Shown piece by piece: positions 53,565 to 62,733 of a stretch of DNA of 64,000 nt. Each line of letters starts with the position of its first letter. The first letter of the stretch is position 1. Origin of the DNA: Megasphaera_A sueciensis (GTDB lineage Bacteria > Bacillota > Negativicutes > Veillonellales > Megasphaeraceae); NCBI RefSeq assembly GCF_050219315.1, contig NZ_CP116939.1, positions 2,418,001 to 2,482,000 on the forward strand. The letters are read 5' to 3'. The position numbers and the translations under genes were made by a program. A model generated the notes under the pieces. It was not told the origin of the DNA, made no database searches, and saw only the letters and a program-made list of their open reading frames with translations.

Positions 53565-55181
53565 TTACCAGGCAGCGACAACTCCGTCTGCTCTCGGTTC
53601 TGTTCCTCCCATTAATACACCTTCTTCATTGCGCCAAATAATTTGACCACGTCCATATGCGTTCAGATCAGGATTGATAATGATATCGTGTCCCTTTTCT
53701 CTCAATACTGTAATGATGTTATCCGGGAAACCTGGCTCCATTTCTATTTGCTTTCCGCCTATCCATTGCCAGCGAGGGGCATCTAAAGCACTCTGGGGAT
53801 TCATATGAAAATCAATTGTGTTCATAATAACTTGCATGTGTCCTTGCGGTTGCATAAAACCACCCATGACACCAAACGGACCTATAGCAGATCCGTTTTT
53901 CGTTAAAAATCCAGGAATAATAGTGTGATATGGTTTTTTTAATGGCATGATACAGTTATCATTATTTTCGTCCATGCTAAAATTATTGCCTCTGTCGTTT
54001 AGCGCGATACCATATCCAGGAATGACAATTCCTGATCCAAACCCTTTAAAATTACTTTGTATAAAGGAGACCATATTACCTTCTCCATCGGCGGTACATA
54101 AGTAAATAGTACCACCGCAGTCAGGATCGCTGGGAGTTGGCATAATTGCGGTTTCCCCGATTAAACTTCGCCTATGAGAAGCATAGTTTTCTGATAGCCA
54201 GTATGCCATGTCGGTTTTCATGAAACGCGCATCGGCAATATATTTTTTCCCATCAATAAAAGCTAATTTCATGGATTCTATTTGATGGTGGAGTGAGTCT
54301 GCCGTATTATGACGATTAAATGTATATCCAGAAACAATGTTTAATGCCATAAGTGCAACTAATCCGTGCCCATTGGGTGGAATTTCCCAGACATCATAAC
54401 CACGGTAATTCGTATGAATAGGCGTTACCCATTCAGGTTTATATGCAACAAGGTCTTCCTTTCGTATATAGCCTCCTGTTTTTTGGGAAAAAGCATCAAT
54501 GGCATCGGCTATTTCACCATGATAAAAATCGGTACAGTTGCTCTCAGCAAGGAGTTGTAATGTTTTGGCATGGTCTTTTAATGTAATAATTTCTCCGATT
54601 TGAGGAGCATGATTCCCCTGTGGGAAAAAAGTTTGAAATAAGCCGGAAAATTCTTTTTTGCCGTAAAATGGTGCAAAAGTAGTGGCAGCTTTAGTCCACA
54701 TTTGAGATAGAGTGGGGGTTGCAGCATATCCCTCGCGGGCATATTGGATAGTAGGTTCAAATAATTTTTTAAAGGAAAGACGACCAAAACGCCGATGTAA
54801 TTCTGCCCATGCGGCCGGTGCTCCCGGAATTGTAACAGGAATCCAACCACGATCGGGGATTTTTGTCACACCGCGTTTGTTCAATACACTGCGAGATATT
54901 CCGGATGGAGCATACCCACTGCCATTTAATCCATACAGAGAATTGTTCATCCATACCAACGCAAACATGTCACTGCCTAAACCGTTGCTGGTAGGTTCTA
55001 AAACGGTCATGGCAATGCCAGTAGCTATAGCAGCATCTACGGCATTGCCGCCTTGACGGAGAATGTCTAATCCTATTTGAGCGGCAGTTGATTGCGAGGT
55101 ACATACCATTCCTTTTTTCCCTAATATGATTTCTCTGCGTGATGGATATGCGTAATTTGTGATGTCGAGATCTAATTTCAT
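53565..55181 (-). CDS. Gamma-glutamyltransferase-like protein (YwrD type, no signal peptide)
   Basis: 538 residues, N-terminal nucleophile hydrolase. G-M-V-C-T-S-Q, G-G-N-A-V-D-A-A-I-A, L-E-P-T-S-N-G-L-G-S-D, probable autoprocessing Thr in C-G-G-T-I-Y-L, then F-I-Q-S-N and N-D-R-G-N-N-F. Classical GGT is exported; here no signal peptide is visible, as in YwrD of Bacillus, so it should act in the cytoplasm. As last gene of a dipeptide/glutathione-type ABC operon (22-nt gap, AGGAGG) it could cleave imported gamma-glutamyl peptides, releasing Cys-Gly and glutamate. Confidence 0.83.
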   Translation of the reverse strand: MKLDLDITNYAYPSRREIILGKKGMVCTSQSTAAQIGLDILRQGGNAVDAAIATGIAMTVLEPTSNGLGSDMFALVWMNNSLYGLNGSGYAPSGISRSVLNKRGVTKIPDRGWIPVTIPGAPAAWAELHRRFGRLSFKKLFEPTIQYAREGYAATPTLSQMWTKAATTFAPFYGKKEFSGLFQTFFPQGNHAPQIGEIITLKDHAKTLQLLAESNCTDFYHGEIADAIDAFSQKTGGYIRKEDLVAYKPEWVTPIHTNYRGYDVWEIPPNGHGLVALMALNIVSGYTFNRHNTADSLHHQIESMKLAFIDGKKYIADARFMKTDMAYWLSENYASHRRSLIGETAIMPTPSDPDCGGTIYLCTADGEGNMVSFIQSNFKGFGSGIVIPGYGIALNDRGNNFSMDENNDNCIMPLKKPYHTIIPGFLTKNGSAIGPFGVMGGFMQPQGHMQVIMNTIDFHMNPQSALDAPRWQWIGGKQIEMEPGFPDNIITVLREKGHDIIINPDLNAYGRGQIIWRNEEGVLMGGTEPRADGVVAAW

Positions 55182-55203
55182 ATATTTTCCTCCTGGTGTG
55201 GCT

Positions 55204-56187
55204 TTATTTTTTGTTTATGTAGTGACAGGCTACCCAATGGTCATTACCTATATGTTGAAAAGAGGGGATTTGTTTTTTACAGATTTCTTGGCATAAAGGA
55301 CATTGTGTATGAAAAACGCACCCTGTCGGGGGATGAGACGCATTGGGAATGCCCTGCAATGCCGGACTGACGGGTCGTCTTCTTCGCTTTTTTACACTGG
55401 GTACGGCAGCGAGAAGTCGGCGTGTATATGGGTGAAGCGGCATAGAGAAAAGATCATTGGTTTTGGCATATTCCATCATTTTTCCTAAATAGACAACACC
55501 TATCTGTGTGCTGATATGACGAATAACAGGAAGTGAATGAGAGATAAAAATATAAGTTAATCCGTATGTAACTTGTAAATCTTGCATTAAATTTAAAATT
55601 TGTGCTTGAATAGATACATCAAGGGCGGACACGGCTTCATCGGCTACAATAAGATCGGGATGTGTAACTAAGGCTCGGGCAATCGCGATACGCTGCCGTT
55701 GCCCGCCAGAAAATTCGTGTGGATATGAGTAATAATGACTTTCATCTAAACCGACAATCTTTAGCAAATTTACTATTTTTTCTTTTCGTATTGATGGTGT
55801 TCGTTCACCATGTATATATAATGGTTCTTCGAGAATACGACCTACCGTCATTTGCGGATTTAAGGAAGCATAAGGGTTTTGGAAAATAATTTGTATATAC
55901 CGTCTATATGAACGCATTTTTGCCGGAGAAAGTTTTACTATGTCAATTCCTCTGAAGAGGATTTCTCCTGATGTTGGTTCTAATAAACGCAGTATGCAGC
56001 GGCCCATTGTTGATTTCCCGCAACCAGATTCTCCAACGATTCCCAATGTTTCTCCACGATTTAAAGAAAATGATAAATCATCAACAGCTTTGACTGTACC
56101 TACTGTTTTTTTTACTATGCTGCCTTTTTTTATAGGAAAATATTTTTTTAGATGCTTTACTTCTAATATGGGGACATTTTCAGTCAT
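55204..56187 (-). CDS. Peptide ABC transporter ATPase 2 (DppF/OppF type)
   Basis: 327 residues. Walker A G-E-S-G-C-G-K-S, signature F-S-G-G-Q-R-Q-R, Walker B V-A-D-E-A-V-S-A-L-D, and the C-terminal oligo_HPY region with P-L-H-P-Y-T and Cys-rich F-H-T-Q-C-P-L-C (four Cys, possible metal site). Overlaps the preceding ATPase gene by 4 nt. Confidence 0.9.
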   Translation of the reverse strand: MTENVPILEVKHLKKYFPIKKGSIVKKTVGTVKAVDDLSFSLNRGETLGIVGESGCGKSTMGRCILRLLEPTSGEILFRGIDIVKLSPAKMRSYRRYIQIIFQNPYASLNPQMTVGRILEEPLYIHGERTPSIRKEKIVNLLKIVGLDESHYYSYPHEFSGGQRQRIAIARALVTHPDLIVADEAVSALDVSIQAQILNLMQDLQVTYGLTYIFISHSLPVIRHISTQIGVVYLGKMMEYAKTNDLFSMPLHPYTRRLLAAVPSVKKRRRRPVSPALQGIPNASHPPTGCVFHTQCPLCQEICKKQIPSFQHIGNDHWVACHYINKK

Positions 56188-57164
56188 ATAGATTCATCCT
56201 CTCTTATATATTTTAAACAGCGGACTTGTCGATTTTGGACAGATAGTACAGGAACCGTTTTTGTATGACAGATATCCATACAAACAGGACAACGATCGGC
56301 AAAGCGGCATCCGGAAGTAATGGTTCCCGGTAAAGGGACATTTCCCCGTATGCAGTGCAGTCTTTTTCCTGTATTGTTTTCCGGAATGGCAGCAATCAAC
56401 CACTGCGTGTAAGGATGAAGTGGATGATCTAAAATACTATCAATATCAGCAGTTTCTACGATTTGACCAGCATACATGACACATACCCGCTGGCACATTT
56501 GGGCAACAACTCCTAAATCATGTGTGATTAAAATTACTCCCATTCTTTTTTTCTCTTGAATTATCTGCAGTAAATCTAAAATTTGTTCTTGAACAGTTAC
56601 ATCCAGTGCCGTTGTTGGTTCATCAGCAATCAATAATTGTGGATTGCATAATAAAGCCATAGCAATCATTATACGTTGCTGCATGCCGCCGGAAAGTTCG
56701 TGCGGGTAATTTTTGAGAATACTTTTTGCACGTGGAATATGCACAAGGTTTAACATTTTCAAAATTTGTTTATCTGCTTCAGCGTGAGAGCAGTTTATAT
56801 GGAGTTGCAGCCCTTCACGAAGCTGTTTTCCTATCGAATACACCGGGTTCAATGAAGTCATAGGATCCTGAAAAATCATAGAGATAGTATTTCCTCTGAT
56901 TTTCTGCATTTCCGGTTCCGATAATGTTGAGAGGGAAGTTCCGCCAAACAGAATCTCTCCCTTAGTGATTTGTGCAATATATCGTGGCAGAATACGCATA
57001 ATAGCAAGAGCTGTAGTGCTTTTTCCACATCCTGATTCACCGACTAATCCCAATGTTTCCCCTTCTGATACCTGAAAATTAACACCATCCACAGCGGGAA
57101 TAACTTGTCCGTCAGACATAAATTCTACATGTAAATCTTTTACTTGAATAATAGGGTTTGCCAT
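56184..57164 (-). CDS. Peptide ABC transporter ATPase 1 (DppD/OppD type)
   Basis: 326 residues. Walker A G-E-S-G-C-G-K-S, signature L-S-G-G-M-Q-Q-R, Walker B I-A-D-E-P-T-T-A-L-D, oligo_HPY tail with H-P-Y-T-Q and C-R-F-A-D-R-C-P-V-C. The start at 57164 (M-A-N-P) follows AAGGAGG; the longer frame overlaps the permease gene. Confidence 0.9.
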   Translation of the reverse strand: MANPIIQVKDLHVEFMSDGQVIPAVDGVNFQVSEGETLGLVGESGCGKSTTALAIMRILPRYIAQITKGEILFGGTSLSTLSEPEMQKIRGNTISMIFQDPMTSLNPVYSIGKQLREGLQLHINCSHAEADKQILKMLNLVHIPRAKSILKNYPHELSGGMQQRIMIAMALLCNPQLLIADEPTTALDVTVQEQILDLLQIIQEKKRMGVILITHDLGVVAQMCQRVCVMYAGQIVETADIDSILDHPLHPYTQWLIAAIPENNTGKRLHCIRGNVPLPGTITSGCRFADRCPVCMDICHTKTVPVLSVQNRQVRCLKYIREDESI

Positions 57165-57177
57165 GAGTCTCTCCTCC

Positions 57178-58050
57178 TTAGTGCCGAATTTTCGAATCAA
57201 TTGCACGGCGTAGTCCATCACCGAATAAATTAAATCCAAGTACGACTGCGGATATAGAAATTCCTGGCCAAAAAGCCATCCAGGGTTGTACACTTAAAAA
57301 ACCTTGTGCTGTGCGCAGCATAGAACCCCAACTAGGTTGTTCAGGACTGGCTCCGATGCCGATATATGATAAACCGGCTTCGGCAATAATGGCAGTGGCC
57401 ATGGATAATGTTGTTTGTACCAATAAAATGGGAATTACATTAGGTAAAATGTGAACAAAAACAATACGCATGTTTGTACATCCAATTGATTTAGCTGCTT
57501 GAATATATTCTAAATTTCGAATACTAATGACCTGAGAACGAGTAATACGAATAAAATTAGGTAAAAATCCAATGCCGATGGCCAACATTGCATTGGCAAA
57601 GCCTCCACCCAACATTGCGGCTAATGCCAATGCCAAAATCAGAGAAGGAAAAGCTTGGAAGGCATCAACGATGCGCATAATGACCCATTGATCCATGATA
57701 CCACCTTTAAATCCGGCATACAGTCCAATGGGAACTCCGATAAGCAACGCAAAAAATACGGGAAGGACAGCCGCTGCTAATGTAAAACGAGAACCGTATA
57801 TTAGACGTGATAAAATATCCCGTCCTAATTCATCACTGCCCAGTAGATACTGTGATGTGCCCGGATCTATCAGTATTGCAGAATAATTTTGCTGGAATAC
57901 AGGATTTGCCGGAGCAAGAAAATTAGCAAAAGCAGCGATAAATAGCAGAATAAAAATAATGCATGTACCGAGCATTGCTTGTTTATCGTGTAGGAAGCGA
58001 TAAAAGATTACATGAACCATAGATTGTCTATGGGTCTGATTATTTGTCAT
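57178..58050 (-). CDS. Peptide ABC transporter permease 2 (DppC/OppC type)
   Basis: 290 residues. OppC_N domain, then six helices in total. L-L-G-S-D-E-L-G-R-D-I-L-S-R-L-I-Y-G-S-R is the family signature, and the EAA loop is A-K-S-I-G-C-T-N-M-R. The start at 58050 follows GAAGGTGG and overlaps the preceding permease by 11 nt. Confidence 0.9.
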   Translation of the reverse strand: MTNNQTHRQSMVHVIFYRFLHDKQAMLGTCIIFILLFIAAFANFLAPANPVFQQNYSAILIDPGTSQYLLGSDELGRDILSRLIYGSRFTLAAAVLPVFFALLIGVPIGLYAGFKGGIMDQWVIMRIVDAFQAFPSLILALALAAMLGGGFANAMLAIGIGFLPNFIRITRSQVISIRNLEYIQAAKSIGCTNMRIVFVHILPNVIPILLVQTTLSMATAIIAEAGLSYIGIGASPEQPSWGSMLRTAQGFLSVQPWMAFWPGISISAVVLGFNLFGDGLRRAIDSKIRH

Positions 58051-59005
58051 TTTGGCCACCTTCTTTTTCGTTTTTAATACGTGGATCGATGTATGTATAT
58101 AATGCATCTACTGCAATATTGATGAAAATGACAAGCAGGGCTGTAACTAAAACGGTGCCTTGGACAGTTGTATAATCACGGCGAAATACAGAATCAATCA
58201 TTAATTTACCAAATCCTGGAATTGAAAAAATAGTTTCTGTAATAACTAGTCCGCCTATTAAGCCAGCAATGAGCAAACCACTGGTAGTAACTACAGGAAT
58301 GAGTGCATTTCGCAGGGATTGTCCCATTAAAACGGACCTTTCCGAAAGACCTTTTGCTATAGCTGTACGAATATAATCGGCATTCAGTATATCAAGCATA
58401 CTACTGCGTACGATCCTCATTAAAACTGCTGATTGACGAAAACCAGTAGCGACCATAGGCATAATCATGGAAGCTAAATTTCCAGCCGGATCCTGAGAAA
58501 AAGGAACATATCCGGAAGCTGGGAGAATTCCTATTTTTACGGAAAAAAATATAATCATCATCATTCCTAACCAAAAGTGGGGAATGGACATACCAATCAT
58601 GGATATTGATGTGCAAATATGATCAATCCAAGTTCCTGGACGGGCTGCCGATATAATTCCTGTAGGTAAAGCAATAAGCAATGCCACGATAAAAGAGCCT
58701 GTGATTAATTCCAACGTAGCGGGTAATCGCTGGGAAATTAATTGTAGGACCGGGGTATTATCTACCATAGAATTTCCAAAATTACCGTGGATTATATCCC
58801 AAATCCAATCAAAATATTGCATTATAATAGGTTTATTCATTCCTAATTTTTCATTTAAAGCTGCTATTGCTTCCGGTGATGCTTCATTTCCTAATATCGT
58901 TGTTGCAGGATCACCAGGCAACATATGAAGCATAGAAAACACCATGATACTAACTAAAATGAATACAGGAATGAATGAGACTATTTTAAAAATAAGTTGC
59001 CGCAT
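58040..59005 (-). CDS. Peptide ABC transporter permease 1 (DppB/OppB type)
   Basis: 321 residues, six helices. M-L-P-G-D-P-A near 33 and EAA loop A-K-G-L-S-E-R-S-V-L, G-G-L-V-I-T-E-T-I-F-S-I-P-G near the end. Also has N-L-A-S-M-I-M-P before the loop, as in the DppB/GsiC group. Confidence 0.9.
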   Translation of the reverse strand: MRQLIFKIVSFIPVFILVSIMVFSMLHMLPGDPATTILGNEASPEAIAALNEKLGMNKPIIMQYFDWIWDIIHGNFGNSMVDNTPVLQLISQRLPATLELITGSFIVALLIALPTGIISAARPGTWIDHICTSISMIGMSIPHFWLGMMMIIFFSVKIGILPASGYVPFSQDPAGNLASMIMPMVATGFRQSAVLMRIVRSSMLDILNADYIRTAIAKGLSERSVLMGQSLRNALIPVVTTSGLLIAGLIGGLVITETIFSIPGFGKLMIDSVFRRDYTTVQGTVLVTALLVIFINIAVDALYTYIDPRIKNEKEGGQNDK

Positions 59006-59039
59006 ATATATCCCCCTCGTTTTTATCTGTAAAATTTAT

Positions 59040-60569
59040 TTAATTTCCTTCTTTATATATGTTTACTGGTTTTATCATGCCGTCAGGACTTGGTATATAC
59101 CCCTTAACATTACGCCGCATTCCATATAAATTGTGTGCATGATATAAAAAAATGTAAGGAACATCTCGATCAAGATATGTGTCCATTTGGTGATATAATT
59201 GTTTTCTCTGTGTTATATTCTGAGATGCTCTCGCTGCTTCCAAAGCTGCATCAACATGAGAATTACTGTAAGACGCATAATTATTAGACGCTCCTGAATA
59301 TAACCACGAATAAATATTTTGATCGGGGTCGATACGGCCGCTCCATTGGATGACGATAGCTTCGTAATGTCCTCGTTTTCCTTTGGCTAATAAAGTGCCA
59401 AAGTCAACTTTTTGTATTTTCATGTCAATACCGCCGTCATGCATCATTTTTTGAAGCATTTGGGCCATTGTTTGGTTAATCGGATTCGTGTCAGTACAAA
59501 GTGTAAATGAGAAACCATGGTCTTTTCCTGCTGCTTTAAGTAATTCTTTTGCTTTTTCTATATTTGGTTTCTGCGGAGTATCTAACGTATCATAGGCAAA
59601 ATTCATTTCGGGAAATGCTGTTCTGCCAGGTGTTCCGACACCAGATAGGGCTACATTGACAATTGCTTTTCGATCAATGAGAAGGTCTATGGCTTTGCGA
59701 GTACGTACATCGGAAAATGCTTCACTTTTGGTGTTTAGGAAAAAACCGTTAAAACCCAAAGCCGGCTCATCGGAGGCAGTAATTATAGGGTCATTTTTAT
59801 AGTCATTGATTTGGTTAAAAGGTAAATAGTCAGAAAAATCGATTTGACCACTTTTTAAATTAACTAAAGCAACATTGGGATCATCAATAATTTTATAAAT
59901 AATTTTTTTTGCCTTAGGCATGTGAACATGATTCCAATAGTGGGGATTTTGTGTTAATGTGACACTATCGCCTTTTAATCGGTTTTTAAACAAAAATGGA
60001 CCAGTTCCTATGGGATGATTCATAAAATCCTTACCATATTTTTTTACGGCAGCCGGTGATCTCATCATGCCTGCTCTATCGGTTAAAACAGATAAAAATG
60101 GAGAGAACGGTTTTTTTAATATTATCTTTACTGTATTTGCATCAATAGTTTCTACATCAGATACAAATGATAATTCACTTTTTCTGCTGGAAGATTTTTT
60201 TAAAGATTCTTTGATGTTAAAAACGACGGCATCTGCATTAAATGGAGTATCATCGTGGAATACGATTCCTTTATGTAGATGAAATATGTACACTAAACCA
60301 TCAGAACTTATATCCCAAGAATCAGCCAACATAGGCTTGATGTTCCCCTTTTCATCAAGTGTGACCAATGTATCGAAAATTCCTTGAAATATTTGCCTAT
60401 CTACGGCAGCTGTAGAAAAACAAGGATCTAGATTAGGCGGATCCTGATGCAATGCAATTTTTAAAGTGCCATCCCATTGACCTTGCCCCATTTCTTTATT
60501 GCCGCAGCCTGTAAGCATTAGACAACATACCATCACTATAATGGTTACAATATAAAAATTTTTTCTCAT
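59040..60569 (-). CDS. Peptide ABC transporter substrate-binding lipoprotein (DppA/GsiB type)
   Basis: 509 residues, SBP_bac_5. Lipobox M-L-T-G-C-G (Cys about 22). N-L-D-P-C-F-S-T-A-A-V-D-R-Q-I-F, H-L-H-K-G-I-V-F-H-D-D and A-D-A-V-V-F-N-I-K conform to the family. First gene of the operon binding protein-permease-permease-ATPase-ATPase-GGT. The resemblance in layout to the glutathione importer (binding protein, two permeases, ATPase, peptidase) is suggestive. Ribosome site GAGGGG. Confidence 0.88.
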   Translation of the reverse strand: MRKNFYIVTIIVMVCCLMLTGCGNKEMGQGQWDGTLKIALHQDPPNLDPCFSTAAVDRQIFQGIFDTLVTLDEKGNIKPMLADSWDISSDGLVYIFHLHKGIVFHDDTPFNADAVVFNIKESLKKSSSRKSELSFVSDVETIDANTVKIILKKPFSPFLSVLTDRAGMMRSPAAVKKYGKDFMNHPIGTGPFLFKNRLKGDSVTLTQNPHYWNHVHMPKAKKIIYKIIDDPNVALVNLKSGQIDFSDYLPFNQINDYKNDPIITASDEPALGFNGFFLNTKSEAFSDVRTRKAIDLLIDRKAIVNVALSGVGTPGRTAFPEMNFAYDTLDTPQKPNIEKAKELLKAAGKDHGFSFTLCTDTNPINQTMAQMLQKMMHDGGIDMKIQKVDFGTLLAKGKRGHYEAIVIQWSGRIDPDQNIYSWLYSGASNNYASYSNSHVDAALEAARASQNITQRKQLYHQMDTYLDRDVPYIFLYHAHNLYGMRRNVKGYIPSPDGMIKPVNIYKEGN

Positions 60570-60593
60570 ATCTATCCCCTCGTATAATATATT

Positions 60594-60623
60594 TTGTAAG
60601 CAAGATTTCCGCTTTGCTTACAA
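60594..60623. promoter_or_regulatory. Inverted repeat upstream of the peptide transporter operon
   Basis: TTGTAAGCAA (60594-60603) and TTGCTTACAA (60614-60623), perfect 10-bp arms, 25 nt before the binding-protein start codon. Possible operator or leader hairpin, or the edge of the adjacent IS relic. Confidence 0.35.
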
Positions 60624-60689
60624 GGTAAAACTTCTTATCTCTCTTCCTGTGAGGTTCTTGCTCCGTTCCACACTGCGGTATACTGCTTG

Positions 60690-61102
60690 AATCCGAAGGC
60701 CATTAAAAACTACAAGCAATCGTTTATTGACCTCGGCAAGAACGACTATGTCGATGCGTTTGTCATCGCCTGCATCCGGCCCAAAGCGCTCACACGCGAA
60801 AAGGCTTACAAAAGACCTCATCCTTCACCCTGCTCTCGACCTATGAAACTGGGATCAAGGCTGTGAATAAGGCCATCGAGAAGACGCTCAAGGGGATTGA
60901 CCCCACTGCGTATCAAAGCCTTTTGTCTATCCTTGGAATCGGGCCCGTCATGGCTGCCGGTATCCTGTCAGAGATTGGTTATATCGATGCATTCAAGAAC
61001 CAGGAGGCACTGGCAACATACGCGAGCCTTGTCTGGCGAGAGAATCAGTCAGGAAATTTCCAGGCTGACGATACACCACTCTCTTTCTGGGAATCTTTTT
61101 GA
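60690..61102 (+). pseudogene. IS110-family transposase remnant
   Basis: Fragments in two frames. 60690 onward gives N-P-K-A-I-K-N-Y-K-Q-S and D-Y-V-D-A-F-V-I-A of the DEDD domain. A second frame from about 60820 gives the C-terminal transposase_20 domain (L-L-S-I-L-G-I-G-P-V-M-A-A-G-I-L-S-E-I-G). The N-terminus, part of the middle and the end are missing. GC content is higher than the surroundings. Confidence 0.82.
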
Positions 61103-61299
61103 AACCTTTTCTTTTATAGAGTTGACATATTACCAGATTGCTTATAAAATACTTGAAAATTAATGGTAATTATACTAAAATGAATTTGTCTCTAATAGTC
61201 CTTTAATATGTCTTTAACTAATTTTAATAAGATGTAAATGCATGTTAATTATAATTTTAATATTTTTATTTATTATTTCGTATAATATTTAGGTATATT

Positions 61300-62631
61300 A
61301 TGAAAATTTCAGTTATTGGTCCTCGTACTAGTATTACATATTTAAAAAAAAATATATCATTATACAAAATGCCGGTTACGGTTGCGTGGATATCCTATAC
61401 GACATTCACGGAACTGGATAAAATATTGCCTTCTATTGAATCTCGTGCAGATGGTATTTTATTTACTGGTCAAGCCCCATATTACTATGCTTCGAATCGA
61501 TATTTCCCTCATTGTTTATGGGATTATCTTCCACGAAATGTTATTTCGACAGCAGCTGCTATTATTCAGGCAAATATTAACTATGGATATATTATCCATA
61601 CCATCAGCATAGATGGTTTTGAAACGGATACCTTTGATAAGATACGACGTAGTCTTGGAATCGCCTTTAACAAAATTATATTTTATAATGTAATTTATGA
61701 TGTTTTGGATAAAGACTATATTCAAAAATTGATAATGTATCATGTTAACAATTACCAGAAGCATCAAGCAGATGTATGCATTACTGGATTGGAATCAGTG
61801 GCGGAAGCGCTGCGTAAAAAAAATATTCCGGTTATTCGAATGTTTCCTAATGTAGAAGATTTCTTTCATCATATAGAAATTCTGGAATTACGTTATCAAA
61901 TTATAGATACAAAAAGTGGTAGATTTGCTGTTATAGCTATTCATATTGATTTTTCCGAAGATGTTTCATGGTATGAAAAAAGTGAAATTCCGTTATTGAA
62001 AACACAGGAACATATTAGAGAAATGGTATATCATTATGCCAAACGAATTAAAGCGGCTGTATTTCAAACGGAATACAATCAATATTATTTAGCAAGTACG
62101 CAGGCAATGATAGCAGCTGAAACGGGGAATTTTACACGGTTTGATGTTTTTAATCCGTCATTGGCAGATAATGGATATGTTACAGCTTTTGCAGTAGGAA
62201 TTGGATTAGGAGATACACCGGTTGATGCGAAAAAGTGTGCAGTTACAGCACAGCGGAAAGCGGTGCAACATGCTGAAAAAGTAAGTTGTTATGTTCTGGA
62301 TGGATATGATTCATTTATAGGGCCGCTATTGACCGTAGCTAAATCTGCTCATGTGTCTGTTTTTGCAGATAATGGCAGACTAAATGACCTATCTATCCGT
62401 GCGGGAATTAGCAAGCAAGTATTGACGCGTATCCAGCAGACGTTGCAGCAATATAAAATTAGTGTGTGCACACCGCGTGAATTGTCACAATATCTTAAAA
62501 TGAATATTCGCACAGTAAACCGAATCCTTTCCCGTCTTGAACAATGCCAGGCAATTGTTGTTATCGGTAAAAAGGCGACGTCAACAGCAGGTCGCCCTAG
62601 TCGTATGATACGATTTCATTTGGACGGATAG
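61300..62631 (+). CDS. Transcriptional regulator with PrpR-like sensor, degenerate cyclase-like domain and C-terminal HTH
   Basis: 443 residues. N-terminal part (1-215) resembles in layout a receptor domain with I-L-F-T-G-Q-A-P and V-C-I-T-G-L-E-S-V-A-E-A-L. The middle (about 215-345) has A-V-G-I-G-L-G-D-T-P-V-D-A as in degenerate GGDEF/GTP cyclohydrolase III-type domains, with no active GGDEF motif. The C-terminal (about 365-443) has two HTH-like helices sets (I-R-A-G-I-S-K-Q-V-L-T-R and L-K-M-N-I-R-T-V-N-R-I-L-S-R-L). Probably a DNA-binding metabolic regulator. It precedes, and may control, the dehydrogenase gene. Ribosome site weak. Confidence 0.6.
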   Translation: MKISVIGPRTSITYLKKNISLYKMPVTVAWISYTTFTELDKILPSIESRADGILFTGQAPYYYASNRYFPHCLWDYLPRNVISTAAAIIQANINYGYIIHTISIDGFETDTFDKIRRSLGIAFNKIIFYNVIYDVLDKDYIQKLIMYHVNNYQKHQADVCITGLESVAEALRKKNIPVIRMFPNVEDFFHHIEILELRYQIIDTKSGRFAVIAIHIDFSEDVSWYEKSEIPLLKTQEHIREMVYHYAKRIKAAVFQTEYNQYYLASTQAMIAAETGNFTRFDVFNPSLADNGYVTAFAVGIGLGDTPVDAKKCAVTAQRKAVQHAEKVSCYVLDGYDSFIGPLLTVAKSAHVSVFADNGRLNDLSIRAGISKQVLTRIQQTLQQYKISVCTPRELSQYLKMNIRTVNRILSRLEQCQAIVVIGKKATSTAGRPSRMIRFHLDG

Positions 62632-62733
62632 TGGATAGAAGAAATCATATAATATAAAAGCTGTCCATATTCCGGCAGCATAAGAATTTTGGAATAAATA
62701 AATTATGTTGTTTTGTTAAAAGGGGGAACTTAT

